Positions 5,821 through 13,041 of a stretch of 40,807 bases of DNA are shown here, one piece after another (position 1 is the stretch's first letter; each line of letters starts with the position of its first letter). A program made the position numbers and the translations under genes. The stretch spans positions 1 through 40,807 of the forward strand of contig CAJFTX010000092.1 of assembly GCA_904420075.1 (NCBI GenBank). Reading direction: 5' to 3'. Source of the stretch: an uncultured Clostridia bacterium. Lineage in GTDB: Bacteria; Bacillota; Clostridia; Oscillospirales; Feifaniaceae. Under the pieces are notes generated by a model. The model was not told where the DNA came from, ran no database searches, and was given only the letters and a program-made list of their open reading frames with translations.

Positions 5821-7608
5821 ATGATAAGATCACATATTCTCGTCTGTGGCGGCACAGGGTGCACCTCCTCCGGTTCGCACGAGGTGATCGCCGAGCTCAA
5901 CAAGGAAATTGAGGCAGTAGGGCTTGATAAAGAGGTCAAGGTCGTCATGACCGGCTGCTTTGGCCTCTGCGCGCTCGGACCGATTATGATTGTCTATCCG
6001 GAGGGCGCCTTCTACTCGAAGGTGAAGCCGGAGGATGTCAAAGAGATCGTCGAGGAGCATCTGCTGAAGGGGCGTATTGTCAAGCGTCTCCTGTATCAGG
6101 AGACGGTCGAGGGGGACGATGTCAAGAGCCTCGCCGAGACCAACTTCTACGCGAAGCAGATCCGTGTGGCGCTGCGCAACTGCGGCGTCATCAACCCGGA
6201 GAATATCGACGAGTACATCGGAACCGACGGCTATATGGCGCTTGAGAAGGTGCTCACGACCATGCAGCCGCAGGAGGTCATTGATGTAATCAAGGCCTCG
6301 GGCCTTCGCGGCCGCGGAGGCGCGGGTTTCCCGACCGGCATGAAGTGGCAGTTCGCGGCGAACGCTGTGGGCGACCAGAAGTATGTCTGCTGCAATGCGG
6401 ACGAGGGAGACCCCGGCGCGTTTATGGACCGCTCGGTGCTCGAGGGTGACCCGCACGCGGTCATCGAGGCGATGACCATCGCGGCCTATGCGATCGGCGC
6501 TTCCAAAGGCTTTGTCTATGTCCGCGCGGAGTATCCGATCGCGGTCTCCCGGCTGAAAATTGCGATCGAGCAGGCCAAGGAGTACGGATTGCTCGGCGAG
6601 CACATTATGGGGACCGACTTCTCCTTTGACCTTGAGATCCGTCTCGGCGCGGGTGCGTTTGTCTGCGGCGAGGAGACGGCGCTGATGACCTCGATCGAGG
6701 GCCACCGCGGTGAGCCGCGGCCCCGTCCGCCTTTCCCGGCGAACAAGGGTCTCTTTGCAAAGCCGACCATTTTGAATAACGTTGAGACCTATGCGAACGT
6801 CGCGCAGATCATCCTCAAGGGGCCGGAGTGGTTCAGGTCGATGGGGACCGAGAAGTCCCCGGGCACCAAGGTCTTCGCGCTCGGCGGCAAGATCACCAAC
6901 ACCGGACTTGTCGAGATTCCGATGGGCACCACCCTGAGAGAGATCGTCGAGGAGATCGGCGGTGGCTGCCCGAACGGCAAGAAGTTTAAGGCGGCGCAGA
7001 CCGGCGGCCCGTCCGGCGGATGCATCCCGGCGTCGCTCATCGACACGCCGATCGACTACGAGTCGCTCATCCAGATCGGCTCGATGATGGGCTCGGGCGG
7101 CCTCATCGTCATGGACGAGGACAACTGTATGGTGGACATCGCGAAGTTCTTCCTCGAGTTCACCGTGGACGAGAGCTGCGGTAAGTGCGCCCCCTGTCGG
7201 ATTGGTACCCGCCGCATCTATGAGATCTTAGACAAGATCACCCGCGGCGAGGGGGAGATGGAGGACCTCGACACCCTCGAGGAGCTCTGCAACCACGTCA
7301 AGGCGAACTCGCTCTGCGGTCTTGGACAGACCGCGCCGAACCCGGTGCTCTCGACTCTGCGCTATTTCAGAGATGAGTATGTCGCACATATCGTCGATAA
7401 GAGATGTCCGGCCGGCGTCTGTAAGAAGCTCCTCTCCTATGAGATTGACCCCGAGAAATGTATCGGTTGTACGCTCTGCGCCAAGAACTGCCCGGTCGGT
7501 GCGATCACGGGCGAGCTCAAGAAACCGCACAGCATCGACAAATCGGTCTGCATCAAGTGCGGCGTCTGTGAGACCAAGTGTAAGTTCGGCGCGATTTCAA
7601 AGAAGTAG
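5821..7608 (+). CDS. hydB: NuoF-like flavin/iron-sulfur subunit of NAD-linked [FeFe] hydrogenase (HydB)
   Basis: 595 residues, with the HydB architecture in order. First a TrxL [2Fe-2S] domain (Cys9, 14, 46, 50). Then the NuoF core with the NADH-binding glycine-rich GLRGRGGAGFPTGMKW (about residues 161-176) and the FMN-site region CNADEGDPGAF (about 191-201). An SLBB region and a 4Fe-4S motif CGKCAPCRIGTRR (about 455-467) follow. A C-terminal double ferredoxin (CIGCTLCAKNC; CIKCGVCETKC) ends the protein. It oxidises NADH (or reduces NAD+) and passes electrons to HydC and HydA; in related trimers it is the electron-bifurcating flavin subunit. Strong GGGGGAGAGG site upstream. Cytoplasmic. Confidence 0.95.
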   Translation: MIRSHILVCGGTGCTSSGSHEVIAELNKEIEAVGLDKEVKVVMTGCFGLCALGPIMIVYPEGAFYSKVKPEDVKEIVEEHLLKGRIVKRLLYQETVEGDDVKSLAETNFYAKQIRVALRNCGVINPENIDEYIGTDGYMALEKVLTTMQPQEVIDVIKASGLRGRGGAGFPTGMKWQFAANAVGDQKYVCCNADEGDPGAFMDRSVLEGDPHAVIEAMTIAAYAIGASKGFVYVRAEYPIAVSRLKIAIEQAKEYGLLGEHIMGTDFSFDLEIRLGAGAFVCGEETALMTSIEGHRGEPRPRPPFPANKGLFAKPTILNNVETYANVAQIILKGPEWFRSMGTEKSPGTKVFALGGKITNTGLVEIPMGTTLREIVEEIGGGCPNGKKFKAAQTGGPSGGCIPASLIDTPIDYESLIQIGSMMGSGGLIVMDEDNCMVDIAKFFLEFTVDESCGKCAPCRIGTRRIYEILDKITRGEGEMEDLDTLEELCNHVKANSLCGLGQTAPNPVLSTLRYFRDEYVAHIVDKRCPAGVCKKLLSYEIDPEKCIGCTLCAKNCPVGAITGELKKPHSIDKSVCIKCGVCETKCKFGAISKK

Positions 7609-7622
7609 GGGGAGAAGAGAAA

Positions 7623-9368
7623 ATGGAAACTGTCAGAATCAAAATCAACGGCCGCGAGTACGATGTGCCGAAGGATGCGACCATCCTCGAGGCCTGCCGC
7701 TCGGTCGGTATCAACATCCCCACCCTCTGCTATATGAAGGAGATCAATGCGATCGGCTCCTGTCGGATCTGTGTGGTCGAGGTGAAGGGGGCGAAGAGCT
7801 TTGTCACGGCCTGCGTCTACCCGGTAAACGAGGGGATGGAGGTTGTGACCAACTCCCCCGCGATTCAGAAGGCGCGGAAGATGACCTTGGAGCTCATCCT
7901 CTCGAACCACAAGCGGGAGTGCCTCACCTGTGTGCGCAGTGGCAACTGCGAGCTGCAGAAGCTCGCGGTCGATCTCGGCGTCGACAAGGTGCGCTTTGAC
8001 TCCTCGACCGGCGACCGGTATCCGATCGAGGATTCGACCGGAATTATTATCCGGGATAACAACAAGTGTATCCTCTGCCGGCGGTGCGTGGCGGTCTGCC
8101 GCTCCCACCAGGACGTCGCGGTCATCGGACCGAACGAGCGCGGTTTTGACACCCACATCGCCTGCGCCTTTGAGAAGGACCTGGCGGATGTGCCCTGCGT
8201 CTCCTGCGGACAGTGCATCGTCGCCTGCCCGACCGGCGCGCTGCACGAGAAGGATGAGACCGATCTCGTCTGGGAGGCGCTGAACGACCCGACGAAACAT
8301 GTGGTGGTGGGCGTCGCGCCCTCCATCCGGGTGCACATGGGCGAGTTCTTCGGCCTGCCGATTGGCACAAACGTGGAGAAGAAGCTCCCGGCGGCGCTGC
8401 GGCGGCTCGGATTTGACGGGGTGTTCGATGTGGACACTGCGGCCGACCTCACCATCATGGAGGAGGGGACAGAGCTCTTAGAGCGGCTGAAAAACGGCGG
8501 GAAGCTCCCGCTCATCACCTCCTGCTCGCCTGGTTGGATCAAGTTTGCGGAGTACTACTATCCGGAGCTCATTCCGAACATCTCCTCCTGCAAATCGCCG
8601 CAGGCGATGTTCGGCTCCGTAATGAAGACCTACTACGCGGAGAAGTACGGCTACGACCCGGCGGACATCTTTGTGGTCGGTATTATGCCCTGTACCGCGA
8701 AAAAGTTTGAGGTGCGGAGGGACGACCAGAAGGTAAACGGTCTCCCGGCGGTGGATGTGTCGCTCACCTCCAGGGAGTTTGCCAGACTCATCGAGCGGGC
8801 GGGCCTCTGCTTTAACGATCTGCCGGACGAGGAGTTCGACCCGGCGTTCGGTGTCGCCTCGGGTGCGGGCCACATCTTCGGCGCGACCGGCGGCGTGATG
8901 GAGGCGGCGCTGCGGACGGTGGCTGAGATCGTGACCGGAAAGCCCTGCGAGCCGGTGGAGTTCCACGAGGTGCGCGGACGCGAGGGGATCAAAGAGGCGA
9001 CCTACGACCTCGGCGGCACCCAGGTGAATGTCGCAGTGGCGAGCGGCCTTGCCAACGCCCGTAAGCTGCTCGACCAGGTAAAGAGCGGTGAGAAGCAGTA
9101 TCACTTTATCGAGATTATGGCTTGCCCGGGCGGCTGTGTCGGCGGCGGAGGCCAGCCGATCCAGCCTGCGAGCGTGACCAATTTCACCGACGTGCGGGCG
9201 ATCCGCGCGGCGGGGCTCTACAAGGAGGACAGCGAGATGCAGCTGCGCAAGAGCCACGAAAATCCGGTCATCAAGGAGCTGTACGACCAGTATTTTGAGA
9301 AGCCGGGCAGCCATCGGGCGCACGACATTCTGCATACCACCTATCAGGCGCGCGAGAAATACAGGTAA
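7623..9368 (+). CDS. hydA: [FeFe] hydrogenase catalytic subunit HydA (group A)
   Basis: 581 residues, M3-type architecture. It has an N-terminal [2Fe-2S] domain (Cys36, 47, 50, 64) and a His-ligated 4Fe-4S (His96, Cys100, 103, 109). Two 4Fe-4S motifs follow (Cys149/152/155/159 and Cys192/195/198/202), then the H-cluster domain. L1 reads TSCSPGW (residues 299-305), L2 MPCTAKK (Cys357), and L3 MACPGGCVGGGGQP (Cys501, Cys505). Spacing from the residue after Cys301 to Cys357, Cys501 and Cys505 equals that of the Clostridium pasteurianum CpI ligands, so Ser302 stands where CpI has ligand Cys300. The enzyme reversibly reduces protons to H2. The start has GGGGGAGAAG. Maturases HydE/F/G are not in this window. 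Confidence 0.96.
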   Translation: METVRIKINGREYDVPKDATILEACRSVGINIPTLCYMKEINAIGSCRICVVEVKGAKSFVTACVYPVNEGMEVVTNSPAIQKARKMTLELILSNHKRECLTCVRSGNCELQKLAVDLGVDKVRFDSSTGDRYPIEDSTGIIIRDNNKCILCRRCVAVCRSHQDVAVIGPNERGFDTHIACAFEKDLADVPCVSCGQCIVACPTGALHEKDETDLVWEALNDPTKHVVVGVAPSIRVHMGEFFGLPIGTNVEKKLPAALRRLGFDGVFDVDTAADLTIMEEGTELLERLKNGGKLPLITSCSPGWIKFAEYYYPELIPNISSCKSPQAMFGSVMKTYYAEKYGYDPADIFVVGIMPCTAKKFEVRRDDQKVNGLPAVDVSLTSREFARLIERAGLCFNDLPDEEFDPAFGVASGAGHIFGATGGVMEAALRTVAEIVTGKPCEPVEFHEVRGREGIKEATYDLGGTQVNVAVASGLANARKLLDQVKSGEKQYHFIEIMACPGGCVGGGGQPIQPASVTNFTDVRAIRAAGLYKEDSEMQLRKSHENPVIKELYDQYFEKPGSHRAHDILHTTYQAREKYR

Positions 9369-9373
9369 AAAAG

Positions 9374-9400
9374 GAGCCCCGTTCTGACGGGGCTCTTGCA
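9374..9400 (+). terminator. Probable terminator after hydA
   Basis: GAGCCCCG (9374-9381), 6-base loop, CGGGGCTC (9388-9395), an 8-bp GC-rich stem directly after the stop. The tract that follows is only TTGCAT, which is itself the -35 of the next promoter, so termination may be incomplete. Confidence 0.55.
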
Positions 9401-9424
9401 TCTCATTTGCAAAGTGAATATAAT
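9396..9424 (+). promoter_or_regulatory. Promoter of the B12 riboswitch and uptake operon
   Basis: TTGCAT (9396-9401), 17-base spacer, TATAAT (9419-9424). The transcript would start near 9431, a few bases before the aptamer P1 stem. Confidence 0.75.
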
Positions 9425-9437
9425 AAGGTTACGAAAT

Positions 9438-9570
9438 AGGACGTACCTTTTTGAGGAAGGCCGCGCAGGGAATGCGCGGCGGGGAAGAGTCCCTCCGGTG
9501 AGAGACCGGCACTGTACTCAGCAACCGTGAGCGCTTGCGGGCGCAAGTCGGGATACTCGGGGCGCGTCCT
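9438..9570 (+). promoter_or_regulatory. Cobalamin riboswitch aptamer
   Basis: The closing stem pairs AGGACG (9438-9443) with CGTCCT (9565-9570). The core has the conserved cobalamin pieces in order: GGTGAGAGACCGGCACTG (from about 9497), GCAACCGTGAGCG (from about 9521), and a B12 box AGTCGGGATACTCGG (from about 9545). These fit the RF00174 consensus elements (GGTG-AA-CC, GCCACTGTaA, AGYCAGGAgACC) as I know them. It is followed by a terminator hairpin and B12-transport-like genes, which supports the assignment. Confidence 0.9.
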
Positions 9571-9631
9571 TCTGCACAGCACCTCTGGGGGGTGGAGCTC
9601 TGCACACGGGAGGGCACAGGTGTGCCCATTT

Positions 9632-9661
9632 GCGGGGTCCATTCTTTGGGCCCCGCTTTTT
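9632..9661 (+). terminator. Riboswitch expression-platform terminator
   Basis: GCGGGGTCC (9632-9640), loop ATTCTTT, GGGCCCCGC (9648-9656), then a run of five T. A nine-pair stem with one G-U. It lies between the aptamer and the first gene, so cobalamin binding most likely favours this terminator and stops transcription. A smaller hairpin GGGCACA/TGTGCCC at 9612-9627 may belong to the alternative fold. Confidence 0.8.
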
Positions 9662-9691
9662 GCGTCCCCCGGAGCTTTTTAGGAGGACGGA

Positions 9692-11329
9692 ATGAATCGG
9701 AGAGGGAATGGAATGGTTGCGCTGCTGCTTGCGGCGGCGCTGTTTGGAGGAATCTGCTCCGCCGTGGCGCTCCCGGTGGAAGCGGCGGCGGGCTACTCCG
9801 CCGCTGCGGAGGCCGGACTCTCCGCGGCGATTGACGACACGGCGGCCTATCTTAGGGAGCAGGTGCCGCATCCGTCGGTTGGAGAAATTGGCGGGGAGTG
9901 GACGGTACTGGGGCTTGCGCGCAGTGGAAGAACACTGCCGGAGAGCTACTATCAGGAGTACTGTCGGGCGCTTGAAGAGCGCCTTTTGGAGACGGGCGGA
10001 GTGCTCGACGCACGGAAAAATACCACATATGCCAGAGCGGCGCTGACCCTTGCCGCGCTTGGAAGAGACCCGAGAAATTTTGCGGGATATGACCTGGTAG
10101 CGCCGCTGCTTGACGAAGAGAAGACCGCGATGCAGGGGATTAACGGCCCGATCTGGGCGCTTATCGCGCTTGACTGCGGCGGCGTTTCCCTGACGTCGGA
10201 GGAGGCGGCGGTGCGGGAGCGCTATGTCGCATGGGTTTTGGGGCGTCAGCTGCCGGACGGAGGCTTTTCACTCTCTGATCAGGCCGACCCGGATCTCACG
10301 GCGATGGCGCTTGTCGCGCTCTCGGGCAGCCGGGGAGATGCGGAGGTAGAATTGGCGATCGGCCGAGGGGTAGCGTGTCTTGCGTCGCTTCAGTGGGAGA
10401 GCGGCGGCTTTGCCAGCTGGGGGATGGAGAACGCGGAGAGTGTCTCGCAGGTGATAATAGCGCTCGGGACTCTCGGCATACCGCTTGACGACCCGCGCTT
10501 TGCAAAGGGGGAAGGACTGCTCGGGAACCTGCTTGGCTACTACCGCGAGGGAGCGGGGTTTGTCCATGTGGACGGCCTTGCGGGCGACGACCAGATGACG
10601 ACCGAGCAGGCGTTCTGCGCGCTGGTGGCTGCTGAGCGCCAGAGCCTCGGAAAATGTGCGCTCTACCGCATGGAGGACGCGCTCTTCGTCCCGGATGGGG
10701 GCGCGCCGGGAGAAGGACTGCCGGGGAAACACCCGGATGTGACCAGAAATCCTGTGAGAGAGCCGGGGAAAAGCTTTGCGGATATTGCGGACCATCCGGA
10801 CAGAGAGGCGATTGAGGCGCTCGCTGCACGCGGTGTGATCGGCGGCCGGAGCGAGAGCGAATTTGTCCCCGAAGGAAAGATGACCCGCGCGGAGTTCGCG
10901 ACGATCGTGGTGCGCGCGCTTGGCCTCTCACCGCGGACAAACGACCGCTTTGCCGACGTCACGCCGGAGAAGTGGTATGCGGCGTCTGTCGGCGCGGCAA
11001 ATGAGTACGGCATCGTCTATGGCGACAGCGAAACAACCTTCAACCCGGAGGGGACAATCACCCGGGAGGAGGCGGCTGTGATGGTGGCGCGGGCGGCGTC
11101 TCTCTGCGGAATGGACACCGGTAGAGAGGAGCAGGAAATTTTGGACGCGCTCGCGCAATTTGACGACTATAGGGCGGTGGCGGACTGGGCGCGGGAGGCG
11201 CTCGCATTCTGCTACAGCGGCGGGATTTTGGACGATTCGGCTCTTACCATCCGGCCGCGGGATGCGGTGCTGCGCTGCGAGATCGCTCAGATGCTCTACC
11301 GCATGCTGGCGCGGGCCAATCTGCTGTAA
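9692..11329 (+). CDS. Secreted alpha/alpha-barrel protein (prenyltransferase-like repeats) with three SLH domains; putative B12-capture protein
   Basis: 545 residues. An N-terminal signal peptide (basic start, hydrophobic VALLLAAALFGG, Ala-x-Ala region near residue 33) is followed to about residue 330 by repeats typical of alpha/alpha toroids. Examples are QLPDGGFSLS, WESGGFASWG and GAGFVHVDG, each with a following helix. Three S-layer-homology repeats close the protein (about 360-415, 420-480, 490-545; FADI.., RFADVTPEKWY, TRAEFA), which would hold it to the cell wall. The first ~300 residues resemble the helical-barrel half of intrinsic factor/transcobalamin. It sits directly under a cobalamin riboswitch and beside the DUF4430 gene. 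Corrinoid binding is inferred. ATG 9692 follows AGGAGG. Confidence 0.85.
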   Translation: MNRRGNGMVALLLAAALFGGICSAVALPVEAAAGYSAAAEAGLSAAIDDTAAYLREQVPHPSVGEIGGEWTVLGLARSGRTLPESYYQEYCRALEERLLETGGVLDARKNTTYARAALTLAALGRDPRNFAGYDLVAPLLDEEKTAMQGINGPIWALIALDCGGVSLTSEEAAVRERYVAWVLGRQLPDGGFSLSDQADPDLTAMALVALSGSRGDAEVELAIGRGVACLASLQWESGGFASWGMENAESVSQVIIALGTLGIPLDDPRFAKGEGLLGNLLGYYREGAGFVHVDGLAGDDQMTTEQAFCALVAAERQSLGKCALYRMEDALFVPDGGAPGEGLPGKHPDVTRNPVREPGKSFADIADHPDREAIEALAARGVIGGRSESEFVPEGKMTRAEFATIVVRALGLSPRTNDRFADVTPEKWYAASVGAANEYGIVYGDSETTFNPEGTITREEAAVMVARAASLCGMDTGREEQEILDALAQFDDYRAVADWAREALAFCYSGGILDDSALTIRPRDAVLRCEIAQMLYRMLARANLL

Positions 11330-11341
11330 GGGGGCGGTCGG

Positions 11342-12154
11342 ATGTTAAAAAAGCACCGGACAAAACTGATCGTGGCGGGGGTGATTTTGCTCCTGCTGGC
11401 GGGGACTTTTTTCCTTGCGGATGGGGGCTCCGGGATGGCGCCGTCCCCTCCGCAGGAGCCTCCGGCAGAGGCGGAGATCGGACAGCCGGAGGAGCCAGCA
11501 GAGCAGCCCCCCTCGCCGGAGGAACCCAATGCGGAACAGCCCGATGCGGAATCTTTGGAGGAACCGGTAAGAAAGCCAGAGGAGCCGGAAAATACCGAGT
11601 CGGAGCCCCTCTTGGAGCAGCCGAAAAATCCGACGGAACAGCCGGAGCCGGAGGAGCCCGCAGAGCAGCTTCCTTCACCGGAGGCGCCTGTGGAGCCCGA
11701 GACCCCGCCCACTCCGGAGCCGGCTCCAGACCCAGAGACCTTCACCGTGACCCTCTCGGTGCGGTGCGACACCATCCTACAAAACAGGGACAAGCTGAAG
11801 CCGGAGAAGCTCGCCCTGCTGCCGGAGGATGGGGTGCTCTTTGCGTCAAGAGAGGTAGTCGCAAACCGCGGGGAGTCGGTATTTCATCTGCTCCAGCGGG
11901 AGATGAAGCGGGCGAAAATTCATCTGGAATTTGAGAATACGCCGCTCTACCAGTCGGCCTATATTGAGGGGATTGGCAACCTCTATGAGTATGACTGCGG
12001 TGAGCAGTCCGGCTGGATGTACCGGGTCAACGGGGTATTTCCGGGCTACGGCTGTTCAAAGTATCAGCTGAAGGCGGGCGACGTGGTCGAGTGGGTTTAC
12101 ACCTGCGACCTCGGACGGGACGTCGGCGGCTCCTGGGCCGCGGGGGGCAACTGA
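11342..12154 (+). CDS. Membrane-anchored DUF4430 (transcobalamin C-terminal-like) protein
   Basis: 270 residues. A short basic N-terminus and one hydrophobic helix (about residues 9-25) anchor or export it. Residues ~33-133 are an almost pure Pro/Glu/Ala linker that should be extended and could span the wall. The C-terminal ~135 residues are a DUF4430 domain with the signature GWMYRVNGVFPGYG, then YQLKAGDVVEWVYTC. DUF4430 corresponds to the beta-domain of transcobalamin/intrinsic factor, which closes over cobalamin. The preceding gene supplies a barrel-type partner, so the two look like a split version of that vitamin carrier. Starts 12 bases after the previous stop with GGGGGCGG upstream; co-transcribed with the ECF genes. 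Confidence 0.85.
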   Translation: MLKKHRTKLIVAGVILLLLAGTFFLADGGSGMAPSPPQEPPAEAEIGQPEEPAEQPPSPEEPNAEQPDAESLEEPVRKPEEPENTESEPLLEQPKNPTEQPEPEEPAEQLPSPEAPVEPETPPTPEPAPDPETFTVTLSVRCDTILQNRDKLKPEKLALLPEDGVLFASREVVANRGESVFHLLQREMKRAKIHLEFENTPLYQSAYIEGIGNLYEYDCGEQSGWMYRVNGVFPGYGCSKYQLKAGDVVEWVYTCDLGRDVGGSWAAGGN

Positions 12155-13041
12155 TGGGAGGCGCATTCGGCCGGTGCCACCCCGCTGTCAATTTTCTCTA
12201 TTTCGGGGCGGTGCTCGCGTTTGGGATGTGGTTTCTGCACCCGGTGTGCCTTTTGATCTCGTGTGGGACGGCGCTCTGCTGGTCGATTCTGCTCAAGGGA
12301 CGGCGGGCGGTGCGGTTCGCGCTCTGCGGCATGCTGCCGCTGATGGGGGTGACCGCGGTGCTCTCCCCGCTCTTCAGCCATGAGGGGGCGACCATCCTCT
12401 GGTATTTCCCGGACGGGAATCCGCTGACGCTCGAGTCGATCGCCTACGGATGTGCGGCGGCGGCGATGCTCGCGGGGATAATTCTGTGGTTCTCCTGCTA
12501 CAATGAGGTGATGACCTCGGACAAGTTTCTCTATCTGTTTGGCCGGGTGATTCCGGCGCTGTCGCTTATCTTTTCGATGGCGCTCCGATTTGTCCCGCGG
12601 TTTCAGGCTCAGTTCCGGGTGGTGCAAAATGGCCAAAAGTGTCTCGGAAAATTGGAGGGGGAGGGGAGCTTCTCCCGCATCCGGGGGGCGGTTCGGGTGC
12701 TCTCGATTATGGTCACCTGGGCGCTTGAAAATGCGATCGACACGGCGGACAGTATGAAGAGCAGGGGATACGGGCTGCCGGGACGTACGGCCTTTTCGCG
12801 CTACCGTTTTGGAAGCCGGGACACGCTGACACTCGGCGCGCTCGGGGCGGAGATTCTGTTTCTGCTCGCGGCGGCGCTGCGCGGGGCGTTTGATTTTACC
12901 TATTTTCCGGTCATATCCGCAGGCGGGAGCGGGAAACTGACCTGCGCTGCGCTTTTGGTCTATTTTCTGCTCTGCGCGACGCCGCTGATTCTGGAGGGGA
13001 GGGAGGCGCAACTTTGGAACTCTATCGAATGGAAAAGCTGA
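12154..13041 (+). CDS. ecfT: ECF transporter transmembrane component EcfT
   Basis: 295-residue membrane protein with about five to six hydrophobic helices. It has the cytosolic coupling helices of EcfT; a SMKSRGYGLPGR segment (about residues 204-215) is the Ala-Arg-Gly-type motif that grips the ATPases. EcfT links the substrate-binding S component to the two ATPases. The ATG shares its A with the previous stop (TGATG), indicating coupled translation; a reading from 12091 would overlap DUF4430 and lacks a ribosome site. Its end overlaps the next gene by 28 bases. Dedicated to B12 here, judging from the riboswitch and the fused S component. Confidence 0.9.
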   Translation: MGGAFGRCHPAVNFLYFGAVLAFGMWFLHPVCLLISCGTALCWSILLKGRRAVRFALCGMLPLMGVTAVLSPLFSHEGATILWYFPDGNPLTLESIAYGCAAAAMLAGIILWFSCYNEVMTSDKFLYLFGRVIPALSLIFSMALRFVPRFQAQFRVVQNGQKCLGKLEGEGSFSRIRGAVRVLSIMVTWALENAIDTADSMKSRGYGLPGRTAFSRYRFGSRDTLTLGALGAEILFLLAAALRGAFDFTYFPVISAGGSGKLTCAALLVYFLLCATPLILEGREAQLWNSIEWKS

